Source of the DNA: Clostridiales bacterium
GTDB lineage: Bacteria; Bacillota; Clostridia; Caldicoprobacterales; UBA3941
NCBI GenBank assembly: GCA_012735575.1
Contig: JAAYGY010000006.1
Coordinates: 1-39,656 of the forward strand
Reading direction: 5' to 3'
Length of the DNA: 39,656 nucleotides
Below, in pieces: positions 1-8,451 of this stretch (position 1 is the stretch's first letter; every line of letters starts with the position of its first letter). A program made the position numbers and the translations under genes. The notes under the pieces were generated by a model that saw only the letters and a list, made by a program, of their open reading frames with translations, was not told where the DNA came from and ran no database searches.

Positions 1-78
1 CTAAGTGGATTGTCGGGAGGAAAGGGCGACATACCACCTATCAAAGCTCCTTCTGGCAAAGCTAACGCTTCGGGATAA
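1..78 (+). CDS. possible 3' end of an unidentified upstream gene (25 residues visible)
   Basis: Frame 1 is open from the window edge to a TAA at 76-78. It would encode a Gly/Pro/Lys-rich tail ending in SGKANASG. The stretch is visibly richer in G and C than the flanking A+T-rich DNA, which fits either a gene end or a structured RNA. The opposite strand is also open here, without a start codon, so the coding strand is not certain. I do not recognise a family. No terminator follows before the trp promoter at 111. Confidence 0.22.
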   Translation, partial: LSGLSGGKGDIPPIKAPSGKANASG

Positions 79-110
79 ATGAAATTAACTACAAAAAAGC
101 AAAACTATAC

Positions 111-139
111 TTGACAGGGAAAGTAAATTGTGTTACTAT
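111..139 (+). promoter_or_regulatory. sigma-A promoter of the trp operon
   Basis: A perfect -35 box TTGACA (111-116) and a -10 box TACTAT (134-139) are separated by 17 bp. Transcription should start near 146, just upstream of the T-box leader, so the leader RNA would be about 395 nt to trpE. Confidence 0.8.
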
Positions 140-145
140 TTCCAA

Positions 146-473
146 AATTGAAATTTGAGTTTATTAACTTGTTATTATAAATACATAACTAATAATCTAT
201 ATAGTGCTAAACCGAGGAACAAGAGTAGTAGAAATAATTACTTGCATTCAGAGAGTCGCTGGCTGGTGGGAATGCGGCTGCAAGCTTATTTCGAATGGAC
301 TTGTGAGGGAAGCCCGAAATCTAAAGAGAGTAGGCGCTTACGGGGGGCCTGCCCGTTATCAGCTGGATGCATATGATGGTATGCAAAATGAGCGGGCGTA
401 CAAATACGTCAATTAGGGTGGCACCGCAGAAGCTAAGGCTTTTGTCCCTTTTTTGGGATGAAAGCCTTTTTTT
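146..473 (+). promoter_or_regulatory. tryptophan T-box riboswitch (tRNA-Trp sensing leader)
   Basis: This is a leader RNA that reads the charging state of tRNA-Trp and decides between termination and read-through into trpE. The conserved T-box sequence AGGGTGGCACCGC is at 415-427. Stem I has the AGAGAG-type bulge near 250-255 and a GGTGGGAATG distal element near 265-274. The specifier loop contains TGG (296-298) in the context GAATGGAC, which matches the Trp codon. The TGGC of the T-box (419-422) would pair with the acceptor end GCCA expected for tRNA-Trp. Uncharged tRNA-Trp is expected to stabilise the antiterminator. Small ORFs within this stretch are incidental. Confidence 0.93.
435..473 (+). 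terminator. T-box controlled intrinsic terminator
   Basis: The arm AAGGCTTTTGTCCC (435-448) pairs with GGGATGAAAGCCTT (455-468) and is followed by a T-run. The 5' arm lies directly after the T-box, as expected for mutually exclusive terminator and antiterminator folds. Confidence 0.9.
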
Positions 474-541
474 ATACCTTTCATAAGTATTTGCATTGCT
501 TAACACAATAGGAGAATTTTTTATTTAAGGGAGGTGTTTCT

Positions 542-2005
542 ATGGTAATTCCTGATTACCATGAAATTAAAAGACTAGCCAGAAAATATAAGCTAATTCC
601 AATCTGTATGGAAGTTTATGCCGATTTCACAACACCGATTGAGCTATTGACTATGATTTCTAGGATAAGTAGCACGTACTATCTTCTTGAAAGCATAGAA
701 GGTGGTGAGAAATGGGGTAGATACTCCTTTTTAGGTTTTAATCCTATTGCACGAATTATATGCAAAAATGGGAAAATAACTATCAAAGAAAATGACAAGG
801 ATATAAGAGTATTACACTCCCAAAAGCCTTTCGAGATTTTAAGAACATATCTTGCGAAGTATAAGGCACCAAGGATAGCTGGATTACCTCCATTTGCTGG
901 GGGATTTGTAGGATACTTTTCCTATAGCATGATTAAATATGCAGAGCCCAGTATAGAGCTTAAAAACAGCGAATTTAATGATTTTGATCTTATGTTATTT
1001 GACAAGGTAATTGCTTATGATTATCTTAAGCAAAAGATTAGCGTAATTGCAAATATCAGGAGCGATAAAATGGAAGAAAATCTCAAAAAGGCTACTTCCG
1101 ATATTGAAGATATTGTCTCAATGATTATAGATCAATCTCCACTACCTAAAGTAAAAATAAAAAGCACTCCGCAATTTATCTGCAATGTTACAGAAGAACA
1201 ATACTGCAATATGGTTGATAAAACCAAGGAATATATAAAAAATGGCGAAATTTTTCAAGCTGTCATTTCCATGCGATTTGAAACTGAATATAGAGATAGC
1301 CTACTTAATGCTTACCGGGTTTTAAGAACTACAAATCCATCCCCGTATATGGTGTTTATGCAAATGGGTGATATACAATTGATCAGCACATCTCCTGAAA
1401 CCTTAGTAAGGCTAAAAGACGGTATTCTTACAACCTTTCCTATAGCTGGGTCCAGACCTAGAGGAAAAAATGGAGAGGAAGATAAAGATTTGGAAATGTC
1501 GTTATTGGAAGATGAAAAAGAATTAGCGGAACACAACATGTTAGTTGATCTTGCAAGAAATGATTTAGGGAAAGTATCAGAGTATTCCAGTGTGCAGGTT
1601 GTGAACTATAAAATGATACAGCGTTATTCTAAGATTATGCATATTACCTCTGAAGTACAAGGGCGTATTAAAGAAGATAAAGACGCACTAGATGCCATAG
1701 AAGCTGTTCTGCCGGCTGGAACTTTAACTGGAGCTCCAAAAATTCGTGCATGTCAGATTATCGAAGAGCTTGAAAAGGAGCCAAGGGGCATATATGGCGG
1801 TGCCATAGGCTATATAGACTTTTCAGGCAATATGGATGTATGTATTGCAATACGTATGGCAGTTAAGAAAAAGGATAAGGTATATGTTCAAGCTGGTGGA
1901 GGGATTGTGCTGGGCAGCATTCCTAAGAAAGAATACCAAGAATCTGAAAACAAGGCCAAGGCTGTATTGGAAGCAATTATATCGGCACGGGAGGTGGATG
2001 TATGA
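542..2005 (+). CDS. trpE: anthranilate synthase component I (TrpE)
   Basis: TrpE converts chorismate and ammonia (normally delivered from glutamine by TrpG) to anthranilate, the first committed step of tryptophan synthesis in the cytoplasm. The protein is 487 residues, normal for the family. The N-terminal half has the LLES motif (residues 48-51), whose Ser lies in the feedback site that binds tryptophan in characterised enzymes. The C-terminal chorismate-binding domain shows FPIAGSRPRG, DEKELAEH, DLARND, LPAGTLTGAPKIRA and YGGAIGY. The ATG is preceded by AAGGGAGGTG. It is the first gene after the T-box terminator and overlaps trpG by ATGA. The identity as TrpE rather than PabB or a salicylate synthase is supported by LLES, the T-box and the operon. 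Because the partner TrpG lacks its catalytic residues, this enzyme may in practice be fed with free ammonia (inference). Confidence 0.97.
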   Translation: MVIPDYHEIKRLARKYKLIPICMEVYADFTTPIELLTMISRISSTYYLLESIEGGEKWGRYSFLGFNPIARIICKNGKITIKENDKDIRVLHSQKPFEILRTYLAKYKAPRIAGLPPFAGGFVGYFSYSMIKYAEPSIELKNSEFNDFDLMLFDKVIAYDYLKQKISVIANIRSDKMEENLKKATSDIEDIVSMIIDQSPLPKVKIKSTPQFICNVTEEQYCNMVDKTKEYIKNGEIFQAVISMRFETEYRDSLLNAYRVLRTTNPSPYMVFMQMGDIQLISTSPETLVRLKDGILTTFPIAGSRPRGKNGEEDKDLEMSLLEDEKELAEHNMLVDLARNDLGKVSEYSSVQVVNYKMIQRYSKIMHITSEVQGRIKEDKDALDAIEAVLPAGTLTGAPKIRACQIIEELEKEPRGIYGGAIGYIDFSGNMDVCIAIRMAVKKKDKVYVQAGGGIVLGSIPKKEYQESENKAKAVLEAIISAREVDV

Positions 2006-2586
2006 TGATATTACTAATAGATAACTATGGTAGCTTAACCTTTAATTTAGTTCATCTTGTAGGAAGTTTCAATCAAGACATCCAGGTGGTACGAAATGAT
2101 GAAATGACCGTTGACAAAATAGATAAATTACCTCTTTCCCATATTATTATTTCATCTGGATCAGGCCATCCCAAGAATGCCGGAATATGTAAAGAGCTTA
2201 TTCAAAGGATGATAGGTAAAATTCCAATCCTGGGCATAGGTCTTGGTCATCAAGTAATATGTCAAGCGTTCGGAGCGTCTATTGTACCGGCAAAGCAATT
2301 GATGCACGGAAAGCAAAGCAATATCCATATTGCCAACGGAAACAGTATATTCAATGGTCTGCCACCCTTGATACAGGCAGCCAGATATCACTCTTTTATA
2401 GTACGAAGGGCATCCCTGCCAGAAGACCTTCTTATAATTGCAGAAGATGATAAGGGGGAAGTAATGGGAATAAAACACAGGGATTATGAAGTTTTTGGTC
2501 TTCAATTTAATCCGGAATCCATATTGACACCTAAGGGTGCGGTAATAATAAAAAATTTCCTGCAAATAGGTGGTGAATTCAAATGA
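2002..2586 (+). CDS. trpG: anthranilate synthase component II (TrpG), class I glutamine amidotransferase lacking the catalytic Cys and His
   Basis: TrpG normally hydrolyses glutamine and channels ammonia to TrpE. The 194-residue protein has the fold landmarks of the family (LLIDNYGSLTFNL at the N-terminus, YHSF, QFNPESILTP), and its place between trpE and trpD settles the identity. Yet the nucleophile motif GxCLGHQ reads GIGLGHQ, with Gly80 (codon GGT, 2239-2241) in place of Cys. The triad motif FHPES reads FNPES, with Asn170 (codon AAT, 2509-2511) in place of His. The oxyanion-loop motif PGPG reads SGSG. Only the triad Glu172 remains. The reading frame is intact and is coupled by 4-bp ATGA overlaps to trpE and trpD, so it does not look like a decaying pseudogene. 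It probably persists as a structural or allosteric subunit without glutaminase activity; another amidotransferase such as PabA could substitute (inference). Confidence 0.9.
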   Translation: MMILLIDNYGSLTFNLVHLVGSFNQDIQVVRNDEMTVDKIDKLPLSHIIISSGSGHPKNAGICKELIQRMIGKIPILGIGLGHQVICQAFGASIVPAKQLMHGKQSNIHIANGNSIFNGLPPLIQAARYHSFIVRRASLPEDLLIIAEDDKGEVMGIKHRDYEVFGLQFNPESILTPKGAVIIKNFLQIGGEFK

Positions 2587-3596
2587 TCAAAGAAGCTATT
2601 CATAAGTTATTAAACGGAGAAGATCTTTCGATGGAAATGACCAAAGCAGTTATGGATGAAATTATGAGGGGAAAAGCTACAAATGCGCAGATAGCATCCT
2701 TCATAACAGCCATGAGAATGAAAGGTGAAACCATAGATGAAATTACAGCATGTGCCATGATTATGAGAAAATGTGGGGCTAAACTTAGGCATGCAGGTGA
2801 TGTGCTGGATATCGTGGGAACAGGAGGAGATCATGCATACACCTTTAATATATCTACCCTTTCTTCCATTGTAATTTCAGCAGCAGGCGTACCGGTAGCA
2901 AAACATGGTAATAGAAGTGTATCCAGTAAATGCGGAAGCGCTGATGTATTAGAGGCTTTAGGGGTAAAGATTGATATCCCCGTTTCAAAAAGTGAAAGAA
3001 TCTTAGAGGAAATTGGAATTTGCTTTATGTTTGCAACACATTATCATCCTTCCATGAAATATGCTGCGCCTGTAAGAAAAGAACTTGGAGTACGCACTAT
3101 TTTTAATATATTAGGTCCTCTTTCTAGTCCTGCAAATGCAAATTATCAATTATTAGGTGTATATGATGAAAATTTAGTAAAACCATTAGCAAGAGTGCTT
3201 AAGAATTTGGGTTTGAAAAAAGCTATGGTGGTGCACGGCCATGACGGCCTAGATGAAATCACTCTAACTACCTCATCCACTGTTTGTGAGGTAAACAATG
3301 GAAATTTAAACAGTTTCTTTTTAGATCCCCACCAGTTTGGCTTTGAATACTGCCAACCTGAAGATTTAATTGGTGGTAGTCCTCAAGAGAACGCAGAGAT
3401 TGCTAGGAGAATATTAGGTGGCGAAAAAGGACCTAAAAGAGATATTGTGATACTAAATTCTGCAGTGTGCCTGTATATGTTTTATAACAACTTTACTTTG
3501 AGAGAATGTGTGAAAATAGCTGAGGAAGTGATCGACAGTGGAAGGGCCATGGAACAGCTAAGCAAATTTATCATGTTATCCAATGAACCAGATTAG
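2583..3596 (+). CDS. trpD: anthranilate phosphoribosyltransferase (TrpD)
   Basis: TrpD transfers phosphoribose from PRPP to anthranilate, giving phosphoribosylanthranilate. The 337-residue protein has the usual length and motifs: GTGGD for PRPP binding (79-83), FNIST (88-92), KHGNRS (107-112) followed by SSKCGSADVLEALG, and a C-terminal NSAVCLY segment. The N-terminal helical domain typical of class IV phosphoribosyltransferases is present. It starts inside the end of trpG (ATGA overlap) and is followed after 18 nt by trpC. It is a stand-alone TrpD, not the TrpGD fusion of enterobacteria. No key residue appears to be missing. Confidence 0.97.
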   Translation: MIKEAIHKLLNGEDLSMEMTKAVMDEIMRGKATNAQIASFITAMRMKGETIDEITACAMIMRKCGAKLRHAGDVLDIVGTGGDHAYTFNISTLSSIVISAAGVPVAKHGNRSVSSKCGSADVLEALGVKIDIPVSKSERILEEIGICFMFATHYHPSMKYAAPVRKELGVRTIFNILGPLSSPANANYQLLGVYDENLVKPLARVLKNLGLKKAMVVHGHDGLDEITLTTSSTVCEVNNGNLNSFFLDPHQFGFEYCQPEDLIGGSPQENAEIARRILGGEKGPKRDIVILNSAVCLYMFYNNFTLRECVKIAEEVIDSGRAMEQLSKFIMLSNEPD

Positions 3597-3614
3597 GGAA
3601 AGGTTTGTGAAAAT

Positions 3615-4448
3615 ATGATTCTTGATACCATAGCTCAATCTGCTAGAAGGCGTGTGAATTTAGCTAAAAGAAAAGTGCCATTAGATAATTTGAAATCTCA
3701 AATATTTTGTAAGGATAAGGTAAAAAGATTTCATAGGCGTGAAGATTTTGCTTTCGAGAAAACATTAAAAACCAAAGGTATCTCCTTTATATGTGAAGTA
3801 AAAAGGGCTTCGCCTTCCAAGGGAATAATAGCGCCAGTTTTTCCATATCAAGAAATTGCTTGTGATTATGAGAAGGCGGGAGCTCATGCTATCTCAGTGC
3901 TTACAGAGCCAGAGTATTTTAAAGGAAAGGATATTTATCTTAAAGAAATAAGTCAATTGATGAGTATACCTGTACTTCGCAAAGATTTCATTATAGATGA
4001 GTACCAAATTTATGAATCAAAGTTAATTGGAGCAGATGCAGTATTATTAATTTGTGCTCTGCTGGAAAAGGATACCCTTAAACGATATATTAATATTTGT
4101 GATGAGCTTGGCCTCTCTGCTCTTGTAGAAGCTCATACCAAAGAGGAAGTAATTCTGGCAATTGAGGCAGGAGCAAGAGTAATAGGAGTTAATAATAGAG
4201 ACCTTAGGACTTTTACGGTTGATATCAGTAATTGCATAACTTTAAGAGAACTGGTTCCAAAATGTATCACCTATGTTGCAGAAAGCGGCATTCAGACCCG
4301 GGAAGATATTTTGCTCCTTGAAAAAGCGGGAGTTAACGGTGTTCTGATTGGAGAAGCACTGATGAGAAGCGGGGACAAAAAAGCCATGCTTTCATACTTA
4401 AAAGGAAGTAAGGATGAGGCCAATTTCAGGGGTGACAAGGATGGCTAA
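3615..4448 (+). CDS. trpC: indole-3-glycerol phosphate synthase (TrpC)
   Basis: TrpC closes the indole ring by decarboxylating carboxyphenylaminodeoxyribulose phosphate. It is a (beta/alpha)8 barrel of 277 residues. Visible motifs are CEVKRASPSKG (60-70, containing the catalytic Glu/Lys pair), LRKDFIIDEYQI (second catalytic Lys), GVNNRDL and the phosphate-binding AESGI and GVLIGEALM segments. It is monofunctional: trpF follows as a separate gene, whose ATG at 4441 lies within the last codons of trpC (8-nt overlap). Confidence 0.96.
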   Translation: MILDTIAQSARRRVNLAKRKVPLDNLKSQIFCKDKVKRFHRREDFAFEKTLKTKGISFICEVKRASPSKGIIAPVFPYQEIACDYEKAGAHAISVLTEPEYFKGKDIYLKEISQLMSIPVLRKDFIIDEYQIYESKLIGADAVLLICALLEKDTLKRYINICDELGLSALVEAHTKEEVILAIEAGARVIGVNNRDLRTFTVDISNCITLRELVPKCITYVAESGIQTREDILLLEKAGVNGVLIGEALMRSGDKKAMLSYLKGSKDEANFRGDKDG

Positions 4449-5082
4449 GATCAAAATTTGTGGTTTAAGGCGAGAAAAAGATATAGAGGCAGTAAATGCA
4501 GCTCTTCCAGATTACATTGGTTTTGTTTTTGCGAAAAGTAAAAGGCAGATTGACGAGAAAAGAGCAAGGGTACTAAAAGCTTCTTTGAATCCTTCTATTA
4601 AAGCAGTAGGAGTATTTGTTAATGAAGATATTAGAAATATCACTAGGCTTTGCACATCTAAGGTAATTGATATAATTCAGCTTCATGGCGATGAAAATGA
4701 AGATTATATAAAGAGGCTGAAGGATTGTGTACCAAATAAAATTATTAAGGCTATAAGAGTAAAAGGCCCGGAAGATATGGAAATAGGGATTAGGTTTACT
4801 TGCGATTATCTTTTATTTGATACCTATCATGCAAAGAAATATGGAGGAACCGGAAAATCCTTTGACTGGTCTAATATTCCTAATACAAAAAAGCCTTATT
4901 TTTTAGCGGGCGGTATCAATTTTGACAATATAAAGCAGGCGATTCAGCATAATCCTTACTGTATTGATGTAAGTAGCGGGGTAGAGTCTAGTGGATATAA
5001 AGATCCTATAAAGATAATGGATATGGTAGCCATGGTAAGAGAAAATTATGTTTCAACTCCTGAGCAGATAGTGCGGAAATAA
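4441..5082 (+). CDS. trpF: phosphoribosylanthranilate isomerase (TrpF)
   Basis: TrpF performs the Amadori rearrangement of phosphoribosylanthranilate. From ATG 4441 the protein has 213 residues, the usual size. KICGL near the N-terminus carries the catalytic Cys, and LLFDTYHAKKYGGTGKSFDW carries the catalytic Asp and a phosphate loop. FLAGGINFDN and IDVSSGVESSGYKD complete the barrel. I chose 4441 over the more upstream in-frame ATG at 4414 because AGGGGTG lies at a proper distance in front of it and because the family begins right at KIKICG. The gene overlaps trpC by 8 nt. Confidence 0.95.
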   Translation: MAKIKICGLRREKDIEAVNAALPDYIGFVFAKSKRQIDEKRARVLKASLNPSIKAVGVFVNEDIRNITRLCTSKVIDIIQLHGDENEDYIKRLKDCVPNKIIKAIRVKGPEDMEIGIRFTCDYLLFDTYHAKKYGGTGKSFDWSNIPNTKKPYFLAGGINFDNIKQAIQHNPYCIDVSSGVESSGYKDPIKIMDMVAMVRENYVSTPEQIVRK

Positions 5083-5137
5083 AGGAGTAGTGTGTGAAAA
5101 TCAATGGTATGGATGAATGAGAAAAGGAGGACAAAAA

Positions 5138-6322
5138 ATGCCAAAGGGAAGGTTTGGTATTTACGGAGGACAATATATTCCAGAGACTTTGATGAATGCT
5201 GTTATTGAGCTTGGAGAGGCCTATGAATTTTTTAAAAGCGATTCAAAATTCAAAGCAGAGTTAAACAGTCTTTTGAAGAATTATGCAGGCAGACCATCCA
5301 TGCTGTACTTTGCCGAAAAAATGACCAAAGACTTAGGAGGGGCTAAAATATATCTAAAAAGGGAAGATCTTAACCATACGGGTTCCCATAAAATCAATAA
5401 TGTGCTAGGGCAGGTGCTACTTGCAAAGTATATGGGTAAAACTCGTGTAATCGCTGAAACAGGCGCTGGACAGCATGGTGTTGCTACAGCTACTGCTGCT
5501 TCCCTTTTGGGATTAGAATGCGAAATATTTATGGGCAAGGAAGATACCCAACGTCAGGCCCTTAATGTTTTTCGCATGAAATTGTTAGGGGCGAAGGTAA
5601 ATGTGGTGACTAGTGGCACTCAAACTCTAAAAGATGCTGTTAATGAAACCCTGAGAGAGTGGAGCAGACGAGTCAAGGATACACATTATGTACTAGGGTC
5701 TGTAATGGGGCCTCACCCATTTCCTACAATTGTTCGGGATTTTCAAAAGGTTATTGGTCAGGAGGTAAAAAAACAGATATTAGAAATTGAAGGCAAATTT
5801 CCTGATGTATTGGTTGCTTGTATTGGTGGAGGTAGTAATGCAATAGGTCTTTTTTATGAATTTATTGGAGAGCCAAATGTCCGTCTTATTGGCTGTGAGG
5901 CTGGTGGGTATGGTGTTCATACTAAGAAGACTGCTGCAACCATGGCAATAGGTAAGATAGGAATTTTCCATGGAATGAAGTCCTATTTCTGTCAGGATGA
6001 GTATGGACAGATTGCTCCAGTCTATTCCATTTCAGCAGGGCTTGATTACCCGGGCGTAGGGCCTGAGCATGCTTACCTGCACGACATTGGCAGGGCAGAG
6101 TATGTGGTAGTAACTGACAATGAAGCAGTAGAAGCATTTGAATATTTGTCTTGTATAGAAGGAATCATTCCAGCAATTGAAAGTGCACATGCAGTTGCTT
6201 ACGCTATAAAGCTTGCACCTAAACTGAACAAGAATCAAATAATAGTAGTTGGGCTATCAGGTAGAGGAGATAAAGACGTAGCTTCAATAGCACGCTATAG
6301 GGGGGTGGAAATTTATGAATAA
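5138..6322 (+). CDS. trpB: tryptophan synthase beta chain (TrpB)
   Basis: TrpB condenses indole with serine using PLP. From ATG 5138 it has 394 residues, typical of TrpB1. It opens with [14 protein letters not shown]. The PLP Lys is Lys85 in [20 protein letters not shown] follows, the phosphate-binding loop is GGGSNAIG, and [13 protein letters not shown] and GLSGRGDKD are near the C-terminus. The ATG at 5138 is preceded by AAAAGGAGG at 7-nt spacing and is preferred to the ATG at 5117, which would put the ribosome-binding site inside the gene. The end overlaps trpA by 8 nt, consistent with coupled synthesis of the alpha2-beta2 complex. Confidence 0.96.
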   Translation: MPKGRFGIYGGQYIPETLMNAVIELGEAYEFFKSDSKFKAELNSLLKNYAGRPSMLYFAEKMTKDLGGAKIYLKREDLNHTGSHKINNVLGQVLLAKYMGKTRVIAETGAGQHGVATATAASLLGLECEIFMGKEDTQRQALNVFRMKLLGAKVNVVTSGTQTLKDAVNETLREWSRRVKDTHYVLGSVMGPHPFPTIVRDFQKVIGQEVKKQILEIEGKFPDVLVACIGGGSNAIGLFYEFIGEPNVRLIGCEAGGYGVHTKKTAATMAIGKIGIFHGMKSYFCQDEYGQIAPVYSISAGLDYPGVGPEHAYLHDIGRAEYVVVTDNEAVEAFEYLSCIEGIIPAIESAHAVAYAIKLAPKLNKNQIIVVGLSGRGDKDVASIARYRGVEIYE

Positions 6323-7094
6323 ACTGCAGCAGGCATTTGCCAATGGAAAAGCATTTATTCCTTTTATAACTGCAGGTGATCCTTCCCTAGTAATAACTAA
6401 AGAATTAGTGCTTCAGATGGCAGAGGCTGGCGCGGATTTAATAGAATTAGGTATACCTTTTTCTGACCCTGTGGCAGAAGGGCAAGTAATTCAGGCAGCA
6501 TCCATTCGTGCTCTGTCTCATGGTATTACTGTGGATCATATATTTAATATGCTGAGAGACATTCGAAAGACCTGTAATATTCCTATAGCGCTTATGACCT
6601 ACGTTAATCCAGTATTCGCTTATGGTATCGACAGTTTCTTAAGAAATTGTCAAGAAACAGGAGTTGATGCTCTCATTGTCCCTGATCTACCCTTTGAGGA
6701 AAAGGATGAGCTTGTGCCTTTTTGTTTGAAACATGGGGTTTACTTAATTTCAATGATTGCACCTACCTCCAATAACCGCATACATTTGATTTCCAAAGAG
6801 GCACAGGGCTTTGTTTATTGTGTGTCATCAATGGGAGTAACTGGTGTAAGAAAAAATTTAGGCAGTGATGCAGAGAAAATGGTAAAACTTGTGAAAGAGG
6901 TTAATGACATTCCATGTGCTGTGGGGTTTGGTATTTCAACTCCTGAACAAGCAGCAAGAATGGCTAAGTATGCTGATGGCGTCATTGTAGGAAGTGCAAT
7001 TGTAAAAATTATAGAGCAATATGGGTCCCGATGTCTACCCCATGTCATAGAATATGTGCGAATGATGAAAAATGCAATTACCGAAGGTGATTAG
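6315..7094 (+). CDS. trpA: tryptophan synthase alpha chain (TrpA)
   Basis: TrpA cleaves indole-3-glycerol phosphate and passes indole to TrpB. The 259-residue (beta/alpha)8 barrel shows [25 protein letters not shown] with the catalytic Glu, [10 protein letters not shown], and the phosphate-binding GFGIST and GVIVGSAIV segments. The second catalytic acid, Asp60 in Salmonella, is Glu here (AEG instead of ADG); my recollection is that this variant is common in Firmicutes, so I do not read it as loss of function. It is the last gene of the operon. No convincing terminator follows; only a weak CTCTT/AAGAG hairpin at 7112-7128. Confidence 0.96.
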   Translation: MNKLQQAFANGKAFIPFITAGDPSLVITKELVLQMAEAGADLIELGIPFSDPVAEGQVIQAASIRALSHGITVDHIFNMLRDIRKTCNIPIALMTYVNPVFAYGIDSFLRNCQETGVDALIVPDLPFEEKDELVPFCLKHGVYLISMIAPTSNNRIHLISKEAQGFVYCVSSMGVTGVRKNLGSDAEKMVKLVKEVNDIPCAVGFGISTPEQAARMAKYADGVIVGSAIVKIIEQYGSRCLPHVIEYVRMMKNAITEGD

Positions 7095-7281
7095 TAATTT
7101 TAACCATACATCTCTTGCTAGAAAAGAGCATTGATTTTTATATTTATTGTTACAAAACATATTGGGTTTTAGTTAGTACTGACGGTGGTAAGTATAATAT
7201 TACTAATGGTTTGGATTAGGTTTTTCGACATAGCTAATAATACTATAGATTTTTCTATAATATAAAGAGGGGCTGAAAACT

Positions 7282-8166
7282 ATGGCAAAATATTTTCATA
7301 AAAAACCCAATATGTATGTATCACATATACAATTAAAGGTATCAGATCTGGCTCGATCACTGGAGTTTTATAAGAATGTTATTGGTTTCACAGTTTTAGA
7401 GGAGACCAAAGATAGGGTTTATTTGACAACCGATGGTAAATCCAGCTTAGTTTCGTTAATCCAAGTAGAAAATGCTGTTCCTTTACAACGTAATCAAACT
7501 GGACTATATCATATGGCTTTATTATTACCATCAGAAAAAGATTTTGGTAATATAATTAAACATTTAATTAATTTGGGTGTAAGAATAGGCGCTGGTGATC
7601 ATCATGTTAGTGTAGCTGTATACTTAGAAGATCCAGATGGGAATGGAATTGAGTTATATTTTGACCGACCTGAAGATACCTGGATTTGGCAAAATGACTC
7701 CGTTTACATGACGATAGAAAGAGTTGATTTTAAGGAATTTATAGATGCTGCAGATGACAATTGGCGAGGCTTGCCAGAGGATACTGTTATTGGGCATATT
7801 CATTTGTCTGTTGCAAATATAGATGCTGCACGTCATTTTTATACAAAAGTATTAGATTATAATGTTGTAAATAATGATTTTGATAAAGCCATATTTATAT
7901 CTACAGGCAAGTATCATCATCATTTAGCTTTCAACGCTTGGAATAGTGAGAATGGTCCTTCGGCACCACCAAGTGCAGTTGGCCTTAAATCTTTTACAAT
8001 TGTTTTAAAGGATAAGGCTTATGCAGAAGAAGTGAAAAGTAAGTTGAAAGCAGCAGGCTATCTCGCTGAAGTGTATGATGATGAGCCCAAATATGTTGGT
8101 AAACAATTTTTTTCAACAGTCGATGTTAATGGTTTTTTAATACTTTTTACTATAGAAGGTGAGTAG
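7282..8166 (+). CDS. two-domain VOC (glyoxalase/extradiol dioxygenase fold) protein, CatE-like
   Basis: The 294-residue protein contains two VOC modules, at about residues 11-128 and 168-292. This arrangement and sequence resemble the Bacillus CatE/YfiE family, annotated as catechol 2,3-dioxygenase. The first module shows a complete candidate metal set: His15 (SHIQL), His77 (GLYHMAL) and Glu124 (DPDGNGIEL). The second has His172 (GHIHL) and a His-rich HHHLAF segment, but where the Glu would be it reads NGFLIL. The substrate is unknown. An oxygen-dependent ring-cleaving role would be odd in an anaerobe, so detoxification or an isomerase-type VOC reaction is equally possible. AAAGAGGGGCTG precedes the ATG. 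The gene stands alone between the trp operon and the GNAT gene. Confidence 0.8.
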   Translation: MAKYFHKKPNMYVSHIQLKVSDLARSLEFYKNVIGFTVLEETKDRVYLTTDGKSSLVSLIQVENAVPLQRNQTGLYHMALLLPSEKDFGNIIKHLINLGVRIGAGDHHVSVAVYLEDPDGNGIELYFDRPEDTWIWQNDSVYMTIERVDFKEFIDAADDNWRGLPEDTVIGHIHLSVANIDAARHFYTKVLDYNVVNNDFDKAIFISTGKYHHHLAFNAWNSENGPSAPPSAVGLKSFTIVLKDKAYAEEVKSKLKAAGYLAEVYDDEPKYVGKQFFSTVDVNGFLILFTIEGE

Positions 8167-8451
8167 ATGCTTATATAGATATAATTATTTCTACTTATAC
8201 CTTGTTGCCCAGTATGTTGTAATATATCAAGGGTATTTTTATCTTATATTGGAGAATACAATATTATGAGAATCCAAGTCTTGGGATTTGATATTATGGG
8301 GAGGCAAAAAATTAATATATTAGATTACAATATATGTGGTATATTATAAAGGAGAAGATAGCTTCTAACTGTCATAGCAAATAATCTCTTGTATCACAAA
8401 GGGTATGAAGGGATTTTTTTAGTTAAAATATTAAAGAATAGGAGCAGAGAT
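8167..8451. other. intergenic stretch with no confident gene
   Basis: This A+T-rich gap separates the VOC and GNAT genes. It contains one short ORF (8266-8349, 27 codons, TTGGAG upstream) with no recognisable features, which I regard as chance. No strong terminator or promoter was found. Confidence 0.5.

Noticed and set aside
155-506. Short ORFs of about 60-75 codons on both strands
   Set aside because: They lie within the T-box leader RNA, whose conserved elements explain the sequence; they have no ribosome-binding sites or protein-like composition.
2161-2565. 134-codon ORF on the - strand
   Set aside because: It is antisense to trpG, rich in Cys/Tyr/Phe, and has no recognisable domain.
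6450-6500. TrpA catalytic Asp replaced by Glu (AEG instead of ADG)
   Set aside because: I recall this substitution as common in TrpA of Firmicutes, and the acid function is kept; unlike the TrpG changes it does not suggest loss of activity.
8266-8349. 27-codon ORF with a TTGGAG upstream
   Set aside because: It is too short, of average composition, and shows no domain, hydrophobic helix or neighbour link.
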